From: Halodurantibacterium flavum | GTDB taxonomy: Bacteria > Pseudomonadota > Alphaproteobacteria > Rhodobacterales > Rhodobacteraceae | DNA length: 64,000 bases | Assembly (NCBI RefSeq): GCF_042681825.1 | Contig: NZ_JBHUGH010000009.1 | Coordinates: forward strand, 124,001-188,000 | Reading direction: 5' to 3' | In this document: positions 51,799 to 60,814 of the stretch, in pieces | Position numbering within the stretch: the stretch's first letter is position 1 | Layout of the letters: every line of letters begins with the position of its first letter | Translations under genes and position numbers: made by a program | Notes under the pieces: model-generated | Told to the model about the DNA's origin: nothing | The model's database searches: none | What the model saw: only the letters and a program-made list of their open reading frames with translations

Positions 51799-52965
51799 AT
51801 GACCCGCAAGAATTACGTCTTCACCTCCGAATCCGTGTCGGAGGGGCACCCGGACAAGGTCTGCGACCGCATTTCCGACGCGGTTCTGGACGCCTTTCTC
51901 ACCGAAGAGCCGAATGCCCGCGTGGCCTGCGAGACCTTTGCCACGACCGATTGCGTGGTGATCGGCGGCGAGGTGGGTCTCTCGGACCCGGGCCGCCTGT
52001 CCGAGTTCATGGGCCGGGTGGACAGCATCGCCCGCGACTGCGTGCGCGACATCGGATACGAACAGGACAAGTTCCACTGGAACACGCTGCGGTTGCTGAA
52101 CATGCTGCACCCGCAATCCGCCCATATCTGGCAAGGGGTGGAAAAGGACGGCGCGGGCGATCAGGGGATCATGTTCGGCTATGCGGTCGATGAAACCCCG
52201 GACCTGATGCCGGCGCCGATCCAGTATGCCCACGCCATCCTGCGGCGGTTGGCCGAGGCGCGCAAGTCGGGCGCCGAACCCACGCTGCGCCCGGATGCCA
52301 AAAGCCAGATCTCGCTGCGCTATGAGGACGGCAAGCCGGTCGAGGTGATGCAGCTTGTCCTGTCGACCCAGCACGCCAATGAGGATCAGACCAGCGACGA
52401 CATCCGCGCGATCGTCGAGCCCTATATCCGCGAGGTCCTGCCGCAGGGCTGGCTGACCGACCGCACCGAATGGTGGGTGAACCCGACCGGCACCTTCGTC
52501 ATCGGCGGGCCGGACGGGGATGCGGGGCTTACGGGGCGCAAGATCATCGTAGATACCTATGGCGGTGCGGCGCCGCACGGGGGCGGGGCGTTTTCCGGCA
52601 AGGATCCGACCAAGGTGGACCGCTCGGCCGCCTATGCCGCGCGCTATCTCGCCAAGAACGTGGTGGCCTCGGGCATGGCGCAGCGCTGCACGATCCAGCT
52701 GTCCTATGCGATCGGGGTGGCGCGGCCGCTCTCGATCTATGCCGATACGCATGGCACGGGCGAGGTGCATGAATCCGAGATCGAGCGCGCCGTGGCCGAG
52801 GTGATGGACCTGACGCCCCGGGGCATCCGGGAACATCTGAACCTAAACCGTCCGATCTATCAGCGCACCGCCGCCTATGGTCATTTCGGGCGCAAGCCGG
52901 AAAACGACGGCGGTTTCAGCTGGGAACGCACCGATCTGGTCGAGGCGCTGCGGCGCGCGGTCTGA
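51799..52965 (+). CDS. metK: S-adenosylmethionine synthetase
   Basis: Makes SAM from methionine and ATP in the cytosol. A 388-aa enzyme: TSESVSEGHPDKVCDRISDA at the start, GAGDQGIMFGYA (ATP loop), and GGGAFSGKDPTKVDRSAAY (phosphate loop). The ATG at 51799 gives MTRKNYVFTSES, and it sits 8-12 bases after the GGAGCA site inside the riboswitch. The longer frame upstream is not homologous. Expression is probably reduced when SAM is plentiful. Confidence 0.97.
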   Translation: MTRKNYVFTSESVSEGHPDKVCDRISDAVLDAFLTEEPNARVACETFATTDCVVIGGEVGLSDPGRLSEFMGRVDSIARDCVRDIGYEQDKFHWNTLRLLNMLHPQSAHIWQGVEKDGAGDQGIMFGYAVDETPDLMPAPIQYAHAILRRLAEARKSGAEPTLRPDAKSQISLRYEDGKPVEVMQLVLSTQHANEDQTSDDIRAIVEPYIREVLPQGWLTDRTEWWVNPTGTFVIGGPDGDAGLTGRKIIVDTYGGAAPHGGGAFSGKDPTKVDRSAAYAARYLAKNVVASGMAQRCTIQLSYAIGVARPLSIYADTHGTGEVHESEIERAVAEVMDLTPRGIREHLNLNRPIYQRTAAYGHFGRKPENDGGFSWERTDLVEALRRAV

Positions 52966-53019
52966 CTTGACCCTTTGACCGGCGCCACCCATAAGGCGCC
53001 GGATCGAACGGGGCGGGAC

Positions 53020-53718
53020 ATGAGCGACGAGAACGAAACCGGCTGGCGCAATTTCTATGGCCGCCGCCATGGCAAGACGCTCAAGGAAACGCAGCGCGAC
53101 TGGCTGGCGAGCGATCTGGACGCGCTGGCCCCGCGCGGTGTGACGCGGCGGGAAAACCCCGAGCGCAGGCCGATCGGCCCGGCGACGTTCTTTGGCGACG
53201 GGCGCGAGCTGTGGCTGGAAATCGGCTTTGGCGGGGGCGAACATCTGGTGCATCAGGCGGCCTCGAACCCGGGCGTCGGGATCATCGGCTGCGAGCCCTT
53301 CATCAACGGCGTCGCGATGCTTTTGGGCAAGATCCGGCGCGCGGGGGTGGAAAACCTGCGGGTGCATCCCGGCGACGTGCGCGACCTGTTCGACGTGCTG
53401 CCCGACCACTGCCTGAGCCGCGCCTTCCTGCTTTATCCCGATCCCTGGCCCAAGCGCCGCCATCACCGCCGCCGCTTTGTGACGCCCGATCATCTGCAAC
53501 CGCTGGCGCGTGTGCTGCGGCCCGGCGCGATCTTCCGGGTCGCGACCGACATTCCCGACTATGTGCGCCAGACCCTGCTGGAGGTCCCGAAGGCGGGGTT
53601 CGAGCGGCTGGAGGCCGATATCCACGCGCCCTGGCCCGACTGGATTTCGACGCGCTACGAACAAAAGGCCCTGCGGGAAGGACGGCAGCCGCATTACCTG
53701 ACCTTCCGCCGGACCTGA
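53020..53718 (+). CDS. trmB: tRNA (guanine-N7)-methyltransferase
   Basis: Methylates G46 in tRNA variable loops using SAM. A 232-aa protein: NFYGRRHGKTLK N-terminus, SAM site WLEIGFGGGEHLVHQA, and the family motif LLYPDPWPKRRHHRRRFV. Length is normal. The ATG at 53020 starts MSDENETGWRNF. Its position directly after metK links SAM supply with a SAM user, probably in one transcript. Confidence 0.95.
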   Translation: MSDENETGWRNFYGRRHGKTLKETQRDWLASDLDALAPRGVTRRENPERRPIGPATFFGDGRELWLEIGFGGGEHLVHQAASNPGVGIIGCEPFINGVAMLLGKIRRAGVENLRVHPGDVRDLFDVLPDHCLSRAFLLYPDPWPKRRHHRRRFVTPDHLQPLARVLRPGAIFRVATDIPDYVRQTLLEVPKAGFERLEADIHAPWPDWISTRYEQKALREGRQPHYLTFRRT

Positions 53719-53801
53719 CCGCGCCGTAGCGACTGGCGGGTGACTGGACCCGCGCGGGTGGCTGCGCTATCACCCGGGCGACGTTCAGCGAAAGGTGCCC
53801 C

Positions 53802-55145
53802 ATGTCCGGCCACGGCGACCCCATTCCGATGACTGCCCGCAAATCCGGTCCCCTGCGCGGCACGGCCGAGGTGCCGGGGGACAAGTCGATTTCGCATCGG
53901 GCGCTGATCCTTGGCGCGCTGTCGGTGGGCGAAACGCGCGTCACCGGCCTTCTGGAGGGTCAGGACGTGCTCGATACCGCCAAGGCGATGCGGACCTTCG
54001 GCGCCGAGGTCGTGCGCCGCGGGGTGGGGGAATGGTCCGTGCATGGCGTGGGCGTGGGGGGCTTTGCCGAACCCGGACAGGTGATCGACTGTGGCAATTC
54101 CGGCACCGGCGTCCGGCTCATCATGGGCGCCATGGCGACCACGCCGATCACCGCGACCTTCACCGGCGATGCGAGCCTCAACAAACGCCCGATGGGACGG
54201 GTGACGGACCCGCTGTCGCTGTTCGGGGCGCGGGCCTTCGGGCGCGCGGGCGGGCGGTTGCCGATGACGGTGGTGGGGGCGGCTGCGCCCGTGCCGGTGC
54301 GCTATGCGACGCCGGTGCCCTCGGCCCAGGTCAAATCGGCGGTGCTGCTGGCAGGGCTGAACGCGCCGGGGCAGACCGTGGTGATCGAAAAGGAACCGAC
54401 CCGCGACCATACCGAACGGATGCTGGCGGGCTTTGGCGCGCAGGTCACGACCGAGGTGACGCCGGCGGGGCGCGTCATCACGCTGACCGGCCAGCCGGAA
54501 CTGCGCCCGCAAGCGGTGGCCGTTCCGCGCGACCCGAGTTCGGCTGCCTTTCCGGTCTGTGCCGCGCTGATGGTCGAGGGGTCGGAGGTCTTCGTCCCCG
54601 GTGTCAGCCAGAACCCGACACGGAACGGGCTTTTCCTTACGCTGGTGGAAATGGGCGCCGATATCGCGTTCGAGAACCCGCGGGAAGAGGGCGGTGAACC
54701 GGTGGCGGACCTGCGGGTGCGGTTCGGCCCGCTGCAGGGGATCGAGGTGCCCGAGGATCGCGCCGCCAGCATGATCGATGAATATCCCGTCCTGGCCGCG
54801 CTGGCGGCCACGGCCGAGGGCACCACCGTGATGCGCGGGGTCAAGGAACTGCGCGTGAAGGAGAGCGACCGGATCGACGCCATGGCCCGGGGGCTGGAGG
54901 CCTGCGGCGTCCGGATCGAAGAGGATGAGGATACGCTGATCGTCCACGGAACGGGCACCGGCGGCGTTCCGGGCGGGGCTGTCGTGCAAAGTCACCTCGA
55001 CCACCGCATTGCCATGAGCTTCCTGTGCCTCGGCCTTGCCTCGCGCTCGCCGATCGGCGTGGATGACGGCGGCCCCATCGCGACCTCGTTTCCGGTCTTC
55101 GAGGGGCTGATGCAGAACCTTGGGGCGGAGATTTCTCGTGACTGA
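53802..55145 (+). CDS. aroA: 3-phosphoshikimate 1-carboxyvinyltransferase (EPSP synthase)
   Basis: Transfers the enolpyruvyl group of PEP to shikimate-3-phosphate in chorismate synthesis. A 447-aa enzyme: VPGDKSISHRALILGALSVG (phosphate/substrate loop), CGNSGTGVRLIMG, and the KESDRIDAMARGL motif. Ala replaces Gly in the class II NxGTA region (here NSGTGVR), so herbicide class cannot be settled by eye. The stop overlaps the cmk GTG start. Confidence 0.96.
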   Translation: MSGHGDPIPMTARKSGPLRGTAEVPGDKSISHRALILGALSVGETRVTGLLEGQDVLDTAKAMRTFGAEVVRRGVGEWSVHGVGVGGFAEPGQVIDCGNSGTGVRLIMGAMATTPITATFTGDASLNKRPMGRVTDPLSLFGARAFGRAGGRLPMTVVGAAAPVPVRYATPVPSAQVKSAVLLAGLNAPGQTVVIEKEPTRDHTERMLAGFGAQVTTEVTPAGRVITLTGQPELRPQAVAVPRDPSSAAFPVCAALMVEGSEVFVPGVSQNPTRNGLFLTLVEMGADIAFENPREEGGEPVADLRVRFGPLQGIEVPEDRAASMIDEYPVLAALAATAEGTTVMRGVKELRVKESDRIDAMARGLEACGVRIEEDEDTLIVHGTGTGGVPGGAVVQSHLDHRIAMSFLCLGLASRSPIGVDDGGPIATSFPVFEGLMQNLGAEISRD

Positions 55146-55755
55146 ACCATTCACTGTCGCAATCGACGGACCGGCCGCCGCCGGCAAGGGCACGATCAGC
55201 CGCGCGGTCGCGGCGCGGTTCGGCTTTGCCCATCTCGATACCGGGCTTCTTTACCGCGCCGTCGGGGCCAAAGGCGGCGACCCGGTTGCCGCAGCGAAAG
55301 ATCTGCGGCCCGAGGATCTGGCGCGGGACGACCTGCGCAGCGCCGAGGCGGGGATCGCCGCAAGCCGCGTCGCGGCCATTCCGGATGTCCGCGCGGCGCT
55401 GACCGATTTCCAGCGCGCCTTTGCCCGCCGGGCAGGGGGTGCGGTTCTGGACGGGCGCGACATCGGCACGGTGATCTGCCCCGAGGCCGAGGTGAAGCTT
55501 TATGTGACGGCCAGCGATGAGGTGCGGGCCGAACGCCGCTGGCGCGAGTTGCGCGACAACGGCGACACGATCAGCCTTGTGCAGGTGCTTGACGATCTGC
55601 GCGCCCGCGACGCGCGCGATCGGGAACGGGCGACGGCCCCGATGAGGCCGGCGGACGATGCGCTCTTGCTTGATACGACGGAACTGACTATAGACAGCGC
55701 AGTCGAAAAGGCGTGCAAAGCCATCGAGAGGCAACTGGGGCAGGGTCGCGGTTAA
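55138..55755 (+). CDS. cmk: Cytidylate kinase
   Basis: Phosphorylates CMP and dCMP. A 205-aa P-loop kinase: Walker A AIDGPAAAGKGTISRAVA, FAHLDTGLLYRAVG, DGRDIGTVICPEAEVKLYVTA and the lid DARDRERATAPMRPADDA. The GTG start at 55138 gives MTEPFTVAIDGP and overlaps aroA by 8 bases. aroA-cmk-rpsA is a well-known proteobacterial order. Confidence 0.95.
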   Translation: MTEPFTVAIDGPAAAGKGTISRAVAARFGFAHLDTGLLYRAVGAKGGDPVAAAKDLRPEDLARDDLRSAEAGIAASRVAAIPDVRAALTDFQRAFARRAGGAVLDGRDIGTVICPEAEVKLYVTASDEVRAERRWRELRDNGDTISLVQVLDDLRARDARDRERATAPMRPADDALLLDTTELTIDSAVEKACKAIERQLGQGRG

Positions 55756-55862
55756 ACCACGGCCCTTTCGTCTTTGCCGGGCCCGCGCGCCCGCGACCGC
55801 AACAAAGACCGGCGGAGCCAACCGCATGGCCAGAAAATCGCTTGAAAAGGATCCACTGACGC

Positions 55863-57545
55863 ATGTGCGCTAAAGCAACCATGGAAGAATTCGAAGCCCT
55901 TCTGCAGGAGAGCTTCGAGATCGACACGCCGGACGAAGGTTCGGTTGTCAAGGGCAAGGTCATCGCCATCGAGGCGGGCCAGGCCATCATCGATGTCGGC
56001 TACAAGATGGAAGGCCGCGTCGATCTGAAAGAATTCGCGAACCCCGGCGAAGCCCCTGAAATCGCTGTCGGCGATGAGGTCGAGGTCTACCTTGACCGCG
56101 TCGAAAACGCCCGCGGCGAAGCCTCGATCAGCCGCGAGAAAGCGCGCCGCGAAGAGGCCTGGGATCGTCTGGAAAAAGCCTACGAGAAAGAAGAGCGTGT
56201 CGAAGGCGCGATCTTCGGTCGCGTCAAGGGCGGCTTCACGGTCGACCTCGGCGGCGCCGTGGCCTTCCTTCCCGGCAGCCAGGTCGATGTGCGCCCCGTG
56301 CGCGATGCCGGCCCGCTGATGGGTATGAAACAGCCGTTCCAGATCCTGAAGATGGATCGTCGCCGCGGCAACATCGTCGTCTCGCGTCGGGCGATTCTGG
56401 AAGAATCGCGTGCCGAACAGCGCGCCGAAGTCATCGGCAAGCTGTCCGAGGGCATGGTCGTGGACGGCGTGGTCAAGAACATCACCGAATACGGTGCCTT
56501 CGTTGACCTGGGCGGCGTTGACGGCCTGCTGCACGTCACCGACATGGCATGGCGCCGTGTGAACCACCCGTCGGAGATCCTGTCGATCGGCGAGACCCTG
56601 AAAGTTCAGGTCATCAAGATCAACAAGGAAACCCACCGCATCAGCCTCGGCATGAAGCAGCTGCAGGAAGATCCGTGGGATGCCGTGGAACGCAGCTATC
56701 CGCTCGGTTCGGTCCACAAGGGCCGCGTGACCAACATCACCGACTACGGCGCATTCGTCGAGCTGGAAGCCGGTGTCGAGGGTCTGGTCCACGTCTCCGA
56801 GATGTCCTGGACCAAGAAGAACGTGCACCCCGGCAAGATCGTCTCCACCTCGCAGGAAGTGGACGTCATGGTGCTGGAAATCGACAGCGCCAAGCGCCGC
56901 GTGTCGCTGGGTCTCAAGCAGACCATGCGCAACCCCTGGGAAGTGTTCGCCGAAACCCACCCCGTGGGCTCGACCATCGAAGGCGAAGTCAAGAACATCA
57001 CCGAATTCGGTCTGTTCGTCGGCCTCGACAACGATATCGACGGCATGGTCCACCTTTCGGACCTCAGCTGGGATCAGCGCGGCGAGGACGCCATCCAGAA
57101 CTACCGCAAGGGCGACGTCGTCCAGGCGGCGGTGCTTGAGGTTGACGTCGAGAAAGAGCGTATCTCGCTCTCGATCAAGGCCCTGGGTGAGGACACGTTC
57201 AGCGAAGCCATCGACGGCGTGAAGCGCGGCTCGGTCATCACGGTCAACGTGACCGCGATCGAGGATGGCGGCATCGAGGTCGAATACAACGGCATGAAGT
57301 CCTTCATCCGTCGTTCGGACCTGAGCCGCGACCGCGCCGAACAGCGCCCCGAGCGGTTCCAGGTCGGCGACAAGGTGGATGCCCGCGTGACCAACGTGGA
57401 TGCGAAAACCCGTCGTCTGGGTCTCTCGATCAAGGCGCGCGAGATCGCGGAAGAGAAAGAGGCCGTCGAGCAGTATGGCTCGTCCGATTCGGGCGCGTCG
57501 CTGGGCGACATCCTCAGTGCGGCGCTCAAGGGCGACCGCAACTGA
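55863..57545 (+). CDS. rpsA: 30S ribosomal protein S1
   Basis: Brings mRNA to the 30S subunit. A 560-aa protein with six S1 (OB-fold) domains; each shows the G-x-V-x2-I-x2-[FY]-G-x-F/L-V-x-L pattern, for example ITEYGAFVDLGGVDGLLHVTDM, ITDYGAFVELEAGVEGLVHVSEM and ITEFGLFVGLDNDIDGMVHLSDL. The first ATG (MCAKATMEEF) is used. A 107-bp leader separates it from cmk, and codon use is strongly biased as in highly expressed genes. A strong terminator follows. Confidence 0.97.
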   Translation: MCAKATMEEFEALLQESFEIDTPDEGSVVKGKVIAIEAGQAIIDVGYKMEGRVDLKEFANPGEAPEIAVGDEVEVYLDRVENARGEASISREKARREEAWDRLEKAYEKEERVEGAIFGRVKGGFTVDLGGAVAFLPGSQVDVRPVRDAGPLMGMKQPFQILKMDRRRGNIVVSRRAILEESRAEQRAEVIGKLSEGMVVDGVVKNITEYGAFVDLGGVDGLLHVTDMAWRRVNHPSEILSIGETLKVQVIKINKETHRISLGMKQLQEDPWDAVERSYPLGSVHKGRVTNITDYGAFVELEAGVEGLVHVSEMSWTKKNVHPGKIVSTSQEVDVMVLEIDSAKRRVSLGLKQTMRNPWEVFAETHPVGSTIEGEVKNITEFGLFVGLDNDIDGMVHLSDLSWDQRGEDAIQNYRKGDVVQAAVLEVDVEKERISLSIKALGEDTFSEAIDGVKRGSVITVNVTAIEDGGIEVEYNGMKSFIRRSDLSRDRAEQRPERFQVGDKVDARVTNVDAKTRRLGLSIKAREIAEEKEAVEQYGSSDSGASLGDILSAALKGDRN

Positions 57546-57573
57546 TCAGGGGCGCCCGAGCGCGCCCCGCCAC

Positions 57574-57605
57574 ACGGCCCCGCCCAAACCGGGCGGGGCC
57601 GTTTT
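57574..57605 (+). terminator. Rho-independent terminator after rpsA
   Basis: ACGGCCCCGCCC and GGGCGGGGCCGT form a 12-bp stem around AAACC, then TTTTCGTTT. Confidence 0.93.
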
Positions 57606-57803
57606 CGTTTGCTCATCCCGAACCTCAGCCATGGTGGGACGCCCATTGGCGATGAATTGCCGGCGGGCCCTTCCGTGCGGCGGTCGCGACCGGCTTGTGG
57701 CCTGTTCCCGCTATGCTTTTCATTGTATTAACCTCAGCTAGGCCTATAGTCTGGGGGACAGCGCGGCGCTGCCGCAGACCAGCCGCGCACGGGGGAAACA
57801 CGC

Positions 57804-58100
57804 ATGATCCGTTCGGAACTCATCCAGAAGATTGCCGAGGAAAACCCGCATCTCTATCAGCGCGACGTCGAACGCATCGTCAATACGATCTTCGAAGAGA
57901 TCATCCAGGCGATGGCGCGCGGCGACCGGGTGGAACTGCGCGGCTTTGGCGCCTTTTCCGTCAAGCGGCGCGAGGGGCGGATGGGCCGCAACCCGCGCAC
58001 CGGCGACTCGGTCGAGGTCGAGGAGAAATGCGTCCCCTTCTTCAAGACCGGCAAGCTGTTGCGCGACCGGCTGAACGGCAAGGAAACCACGCCGGAATGA
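57804..58100 (+). CDS. ihfB: Integration host factor beta subunit
   Basis: A nucleoid protein that bends DNA with IhfA. At 98 aa it has the HU/IHF fold: MIRSELIQKIAEENPHL, VERIVNTIFEEI, and the DNA-binding arm ELRGFGAFSVKRREGRMGRNPRTG, with the Arg-Asn-Pro intercalating tip. Its place after rpsA is the usual proteobacterial location of ihfB. The stop overlaps the lapA ATG (ATGA). The 258-bp gap from rpsA holds the terminator and an AT-rich promoter-like stretch (about 57715-57755). Confidence 0.96.
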   Translation: MIRSELIQKIAEENPHLYQRDVERIVNTIFEEIIQAMARGDRVELRGFGAFSVKRREGRMGRNPRTGDSVEVEEKCVPFFKTGKLLRDRLNGKETTPE

Positions 58101-58456
58101 GATATCTGAAATACGCCTTCCTGATCCTGCTTGCGGTCGTGCTGCTGACGGTGGCGCTGGCCAATCGCGGCCCCGTGACGCTGCAGCTTTTGCCCGACGA
58201 TCTGGCGGGGCTGGCCGGGGGTAACTGGATGGTCGAACTGCCGCTTTTCATCGTGATCCTTGGCGGTGTGCTGGCGGGTCTGCTGATCGGGTTCATCTGG
58301 GAATGGCTGCGCGAATACCGCATCCGGTCCGAGGCGGCGCGGGCGCAGCGTCGCCTGTCGCGGCTGGAGGCCGAGATGGCCCAGATCCGCGAAAAAGGGG
58401 CGGAACCGGGCGACGATGTGCTCGCCCTGCTTGAGGATGGCGGGCGGGCGCGCTAG
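58097..58456 (+). CDS. lapA: LapA-domain membrane protein
   Basis: A 119-aa inner-membrane protein with two helices (residues about 5-24 and 48-70), matching the lipopolysaccharide assembly protein A (DUF1049) domain, with a PLFIVILGGVLAGLLIG helix and a charged coiled tail (RRLSRLEAEMAQIREK). In E. coli LapA works with LapB in LPS control. Identified by topology, place after ihfB and length. Confidence 0.88.
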   Translation: MRYLKYAFLILLAVVLLTVALANRGPVTLQLLPDDLAGLAGGNWMVELPLFIVILGGVLAGLLIGFIWEWLREYRIRSEAARAQRRLSRLEAEMAQIREKGAEPGDDVLALLEDGGRAR

Positions 58457-58465
58457 ACGCTGGGC

Positions 58466-59119
58466 ATGGAGATGCGCGTCAAGATCTGCGGGCTGACAGA
58501 GCCGGGCCAGCTGACGGCGGCCGCCGAGGCGGGCGCTGCCTATGCGGGGTTTGTGTTCTTTGCCCGCTCGCCGCGACATCTGGAGATCGGGCAGGCGCGG
58601 ACGCTTGCTCTCGCTGCGCCGCCGGGTCTGGTCAAGGTCGGCCTGTTCGTCGATGCGGATGATGCGGTGATCGACGCGGTGCTGTCCGAGGTGCCGCTCG
58701 ACATGCTTCAGCTTCACGGGGCCGAGCCCGAGGAACGGGTCGCGGCGCTGCGTGCCCGTCACGGGCTGCCGGTGATGAAGGCGATCGGTGTGGCGGGACC
58801 GGACGACCTGGCGGCGATCGAGCGCTACATGGGCGTCGCCGACCAGATCCTGATCGATGCGAAGGCGCCGAAGGATGCGGCCCTGCCCGGCGGGAACGGG
58901 TTGAGCTTTGACTGGCGGCTGATCGCCGGGCGGCGCTGGCCCAGGCCCTGGATGCTGGCCGGTGGGCTGACGCCCGAGAATGTAGCCGAGGCGGCGCGTC
59001 TGACGGGCGCGCGGCAGGTGGATGTTTCCTCGGGTGTCGAAAGCGCCCCGGGGGTCAAGGATGCGGCATTGATCGCGCGTTTCCTCCGGGCGGCGCAGGG
59101 CGATCCAACGGAGGATTGA
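58466..59119 (+). CDS. trpF: Phosphoribosylanthranilate isomerase
   Basis: Isomerises PRA to CdRP in tryptophan synthesis. A 217-aa TIM barrel: VKICGLTEPGQL with the catalytic Cys, GFVFFARSPRHL, DMLQLHGAEPEERV, FDWRLIAGRRW (motif around Asp/Trp) and LAGGLTPENV with the phosphate loop DVSSGVESAPGVKD. It starts 9 bp after lapA and is followed after one base by trpB. Confidence 0.95.
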   Translation: MEMRVKICGLTEPGQLTAAAEAGAAYAGFVFFARSPRHLEIGQARTLALAAPPGLVKVGLFVDADDAVIDAVLSEVPLDMLQLHGAEPEERVAALRARHGLPVMKAIGVAGPDDLAAIERYMGVADQILIDAKAPKDAALPGGNGLSFDWRLIAGRRWPRPWMLAGGLTPENVAEAARLTGARQVDVSSGVESAPGVKDAALIARFLRAAQGDPTED

Positions 59120-59120
59120 G

Positions 59121-60347
59121 ATGGCCGAGGATCTTATCAACAGCTTCATGACCGGCCCGGACGAAAACGGGCGGTTCGGGGATTTCGGTGGACGTTTCGT
59201 GTCCGAAACGCTGATGCCCCTGATCCTCCAGCTGGAAGAGGAATACGAGCGCGCCAAGACCGACGAGAGCTTCTGGGCCGAGATGGACGACCTGTGGAAG
59301 CATTATGTCGGCCGGCCCAGCCCGCTTTATTTCGCGGAACGGCTGACCGACTATCTGGGCGGCGCCAAGGTCTACCTCAAGCGGGACGAGCTGAACCACA
59401 CCGGTGCGCACAAGATCAACAACGTGCTGGGGCAGATCCTGCTGGCGCGGCGGATGGGCAAGACCCGGATCATCGCCGAAACCGGGGCAGGGCAGCACGG
59501 GGTGGCGACGGCCACCGTCTGCGCGCGGTTCGGGCTGAAATGCGTGGTCTATATGGGCGCGCATGACGTGGAGCGGCAGGCGCCGAACGTCTTCCGGATG
59601 AAGCTGCTGGGCGCCGAAGTGATTCCGGTCACCTCGGGGCGCGGGACGCTCAAGGACGCGATGAACGACGCGCTGCGGGACTGGGTGACGAATGTGCGCG
59701 ACACGTTCTATTGCATCGGCACGGTCGCGGGGCCGCACCCCTATCCGGCCATGGTGCGGGATTTCCAGTCGATCATCGGCAAGGAGGTCCGCGAACAGAT
59801 TATGGAGCGTGAAGGCCGTCTGCCGGACACGATCATCGCGGCGATCGGCGGCGGTTCGAATGCGATGGGACTGTTCTATCCGTTCCTCGACGACAAGGAG
59901 GTCGGGATCATCGGCGTCGAGGCCGGCGGCAAGGGTGTCGACGAAAAGATGCAGCATTGCGCCAGCCTGACCGGCGGTCGCCCGGGCGTGCTGCATGGCA
60001 ACCGCACCTACCTCCTGCAGGATGGCGACGGCCAGATCCTAGAGGGGTATTCGATCTCGGCGGGGCTCGACTACCCGGGGATTGGACCGGAACATGCCTG
60101 GCTGCATGACGTGGGCCGTGCGGAATATGTCTCGATTACTGATGCCGAGGCGCTGGCGGCGTTCCAGCTCTGCTGCCAGCAGGAGGGGATCATCCCCGCG
60201 CTGGAGCCGAGCCATGCGCTGGCACATGTGGTCAAGATCGCACCGAACCTGCCGGCCGACCATCTGATCGTGATGAACATGTGCGGGCGGGGCGACAAGG
60301 ACATCTTTACGGTGGCCAAGGCGCTGAACGTCGATCTGACGGCCTGA
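59121..60347 (+). CDS. trpB: Tryptophan synthase beta chain
   Basis: Joins indole and serine with PLP in the alpha2beta2 complex. A 408-aa enzyme: GGRFVSETLMPL, PLP lysine in NHTGAHKINNVLGQ, AETGAGQHGVATA, and the phosphate loop IAAIGGGSNAMGLF, ending in MNMCGRGDKDIF. trpA is not seen within the window, so it probably lies elsewhere. A GC-rich hairpin without T-tract follows (60349-60375). Confidence 0.97.
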   Translation: MAEDLINSFMTGPDENGRFGDFGGRFVSETLMPLILQLEEEYERAKTDESFWAEMDDLWKHYVGRPSPLYFAERLTDYLGGAKVYLKRDELNHTGAHKINNVLGQILLARRMGKTRIIAETGAGQHGVATATVCARFGLKCVVYMGAHDVERQAPNVFRMKLLGAEVIPVTSGRGTLKDAMNDALRDWVTNVRDTFYCIGTVAGPHPYPAMVRDFQSIIGKEVREQIMEREGRLPDTIIAAIGGGSNAMGLFYPFLDDKEVGIIGVEAGGKGVDEKMQHCASLTGGRPGVLHGNRTYLLQDGDGQILEGYSISAGLDYPGIGPEHAWLHDVGRAEYVSITDAEALAAFQLCCQQEGIIPALEPSHALAHVVKIAPNLPADHLIVMNMCGRGDKDIFTVAKALNVDLTA

Positions 60348-60435
60348 CCGGGCGGGGCGGGGCCTCTCCCGCCCGTCTTCGCGGCCGCTGGCCGCTCATC
60401 CCGTTGGGCCGGGCCGCGCTGACGCGCGGCGGCGG

Positions 60436-60810
60436 CTACGGCTCGGCGTAGAGCTTCAGTACCTCCAGCGGAACGATGTCGAGCGTGCGCAGATGCGTCG
60501 CCTCCAGCCGGACGCGGGGGGCGGCTCCTTCTTCATGGGCCTGAAGAAACCGCGCGGCACAGAGGCACCACCGGTCGCCGGGCCTGAGCCCGGGAAAGCT
60601 GTATTCCGGGCGCGGCGTCGAAAGATCGTTGCCGAGATATTTGGACAGCGCCAGGAACTCGGCCGTCATCACCGCGCAGACGGTGTGCCGGCCCATATCC
60701 GCGTCGCCCGTGTCGCAGCAGCCGTTGCGGAAAAAGCCGGTCAGCGGCTGGGCGGAGCAGGTCTGGAGCGGATCGCCCAACACGTTGAGGGAAGGGTCCA
60801 TCATCTGCAC
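60436..60810 (-). CDS. DUF2237 family protein
   Basis: A 124-aa protein aligning over its length with DUF2237: NVLGDPLQTCSAQPLTGFFR, GRHTVCAVMTAEFLALSKYL, GNDLSTPRPEYSFPGL and PGDRWCLCAARFLQA. It contains six cysteines, several at family-conserved positions, suggesting metal or redox chemistry. Function is unknown. It follows pth with a 4-bp gap and may be co-transcribed. Confidence 0.9.
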   Translation of the reverse strand: MQMMDPSLNVLGDPLQTCSAQPLTGFFRNGCCDTGDADMGRHTVCAVMTAEFLALSKYLGNDLSTPRPEYSFPGLRPGDRWCLCAARFLQAHEEGAAPRVRLEATHLRTLDIVPLEVLKLYAEP

Positions 60811-60814
60811 ATCC

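Noticed and set aside
57715..57755. Exact promoter boxes for ihfB
   Set aside because: The stretch is AT-rich and promoter-like, but several -10/-35 choices fit equally, so no boxes are called.
60349..60375. GC hairpin after trpB as a terminator
   Set aside because: An 8-bp stem exists (CGGGCGGG/CCCGCCCG), but there is no T-tract, so it is noted only in the trpB entry.
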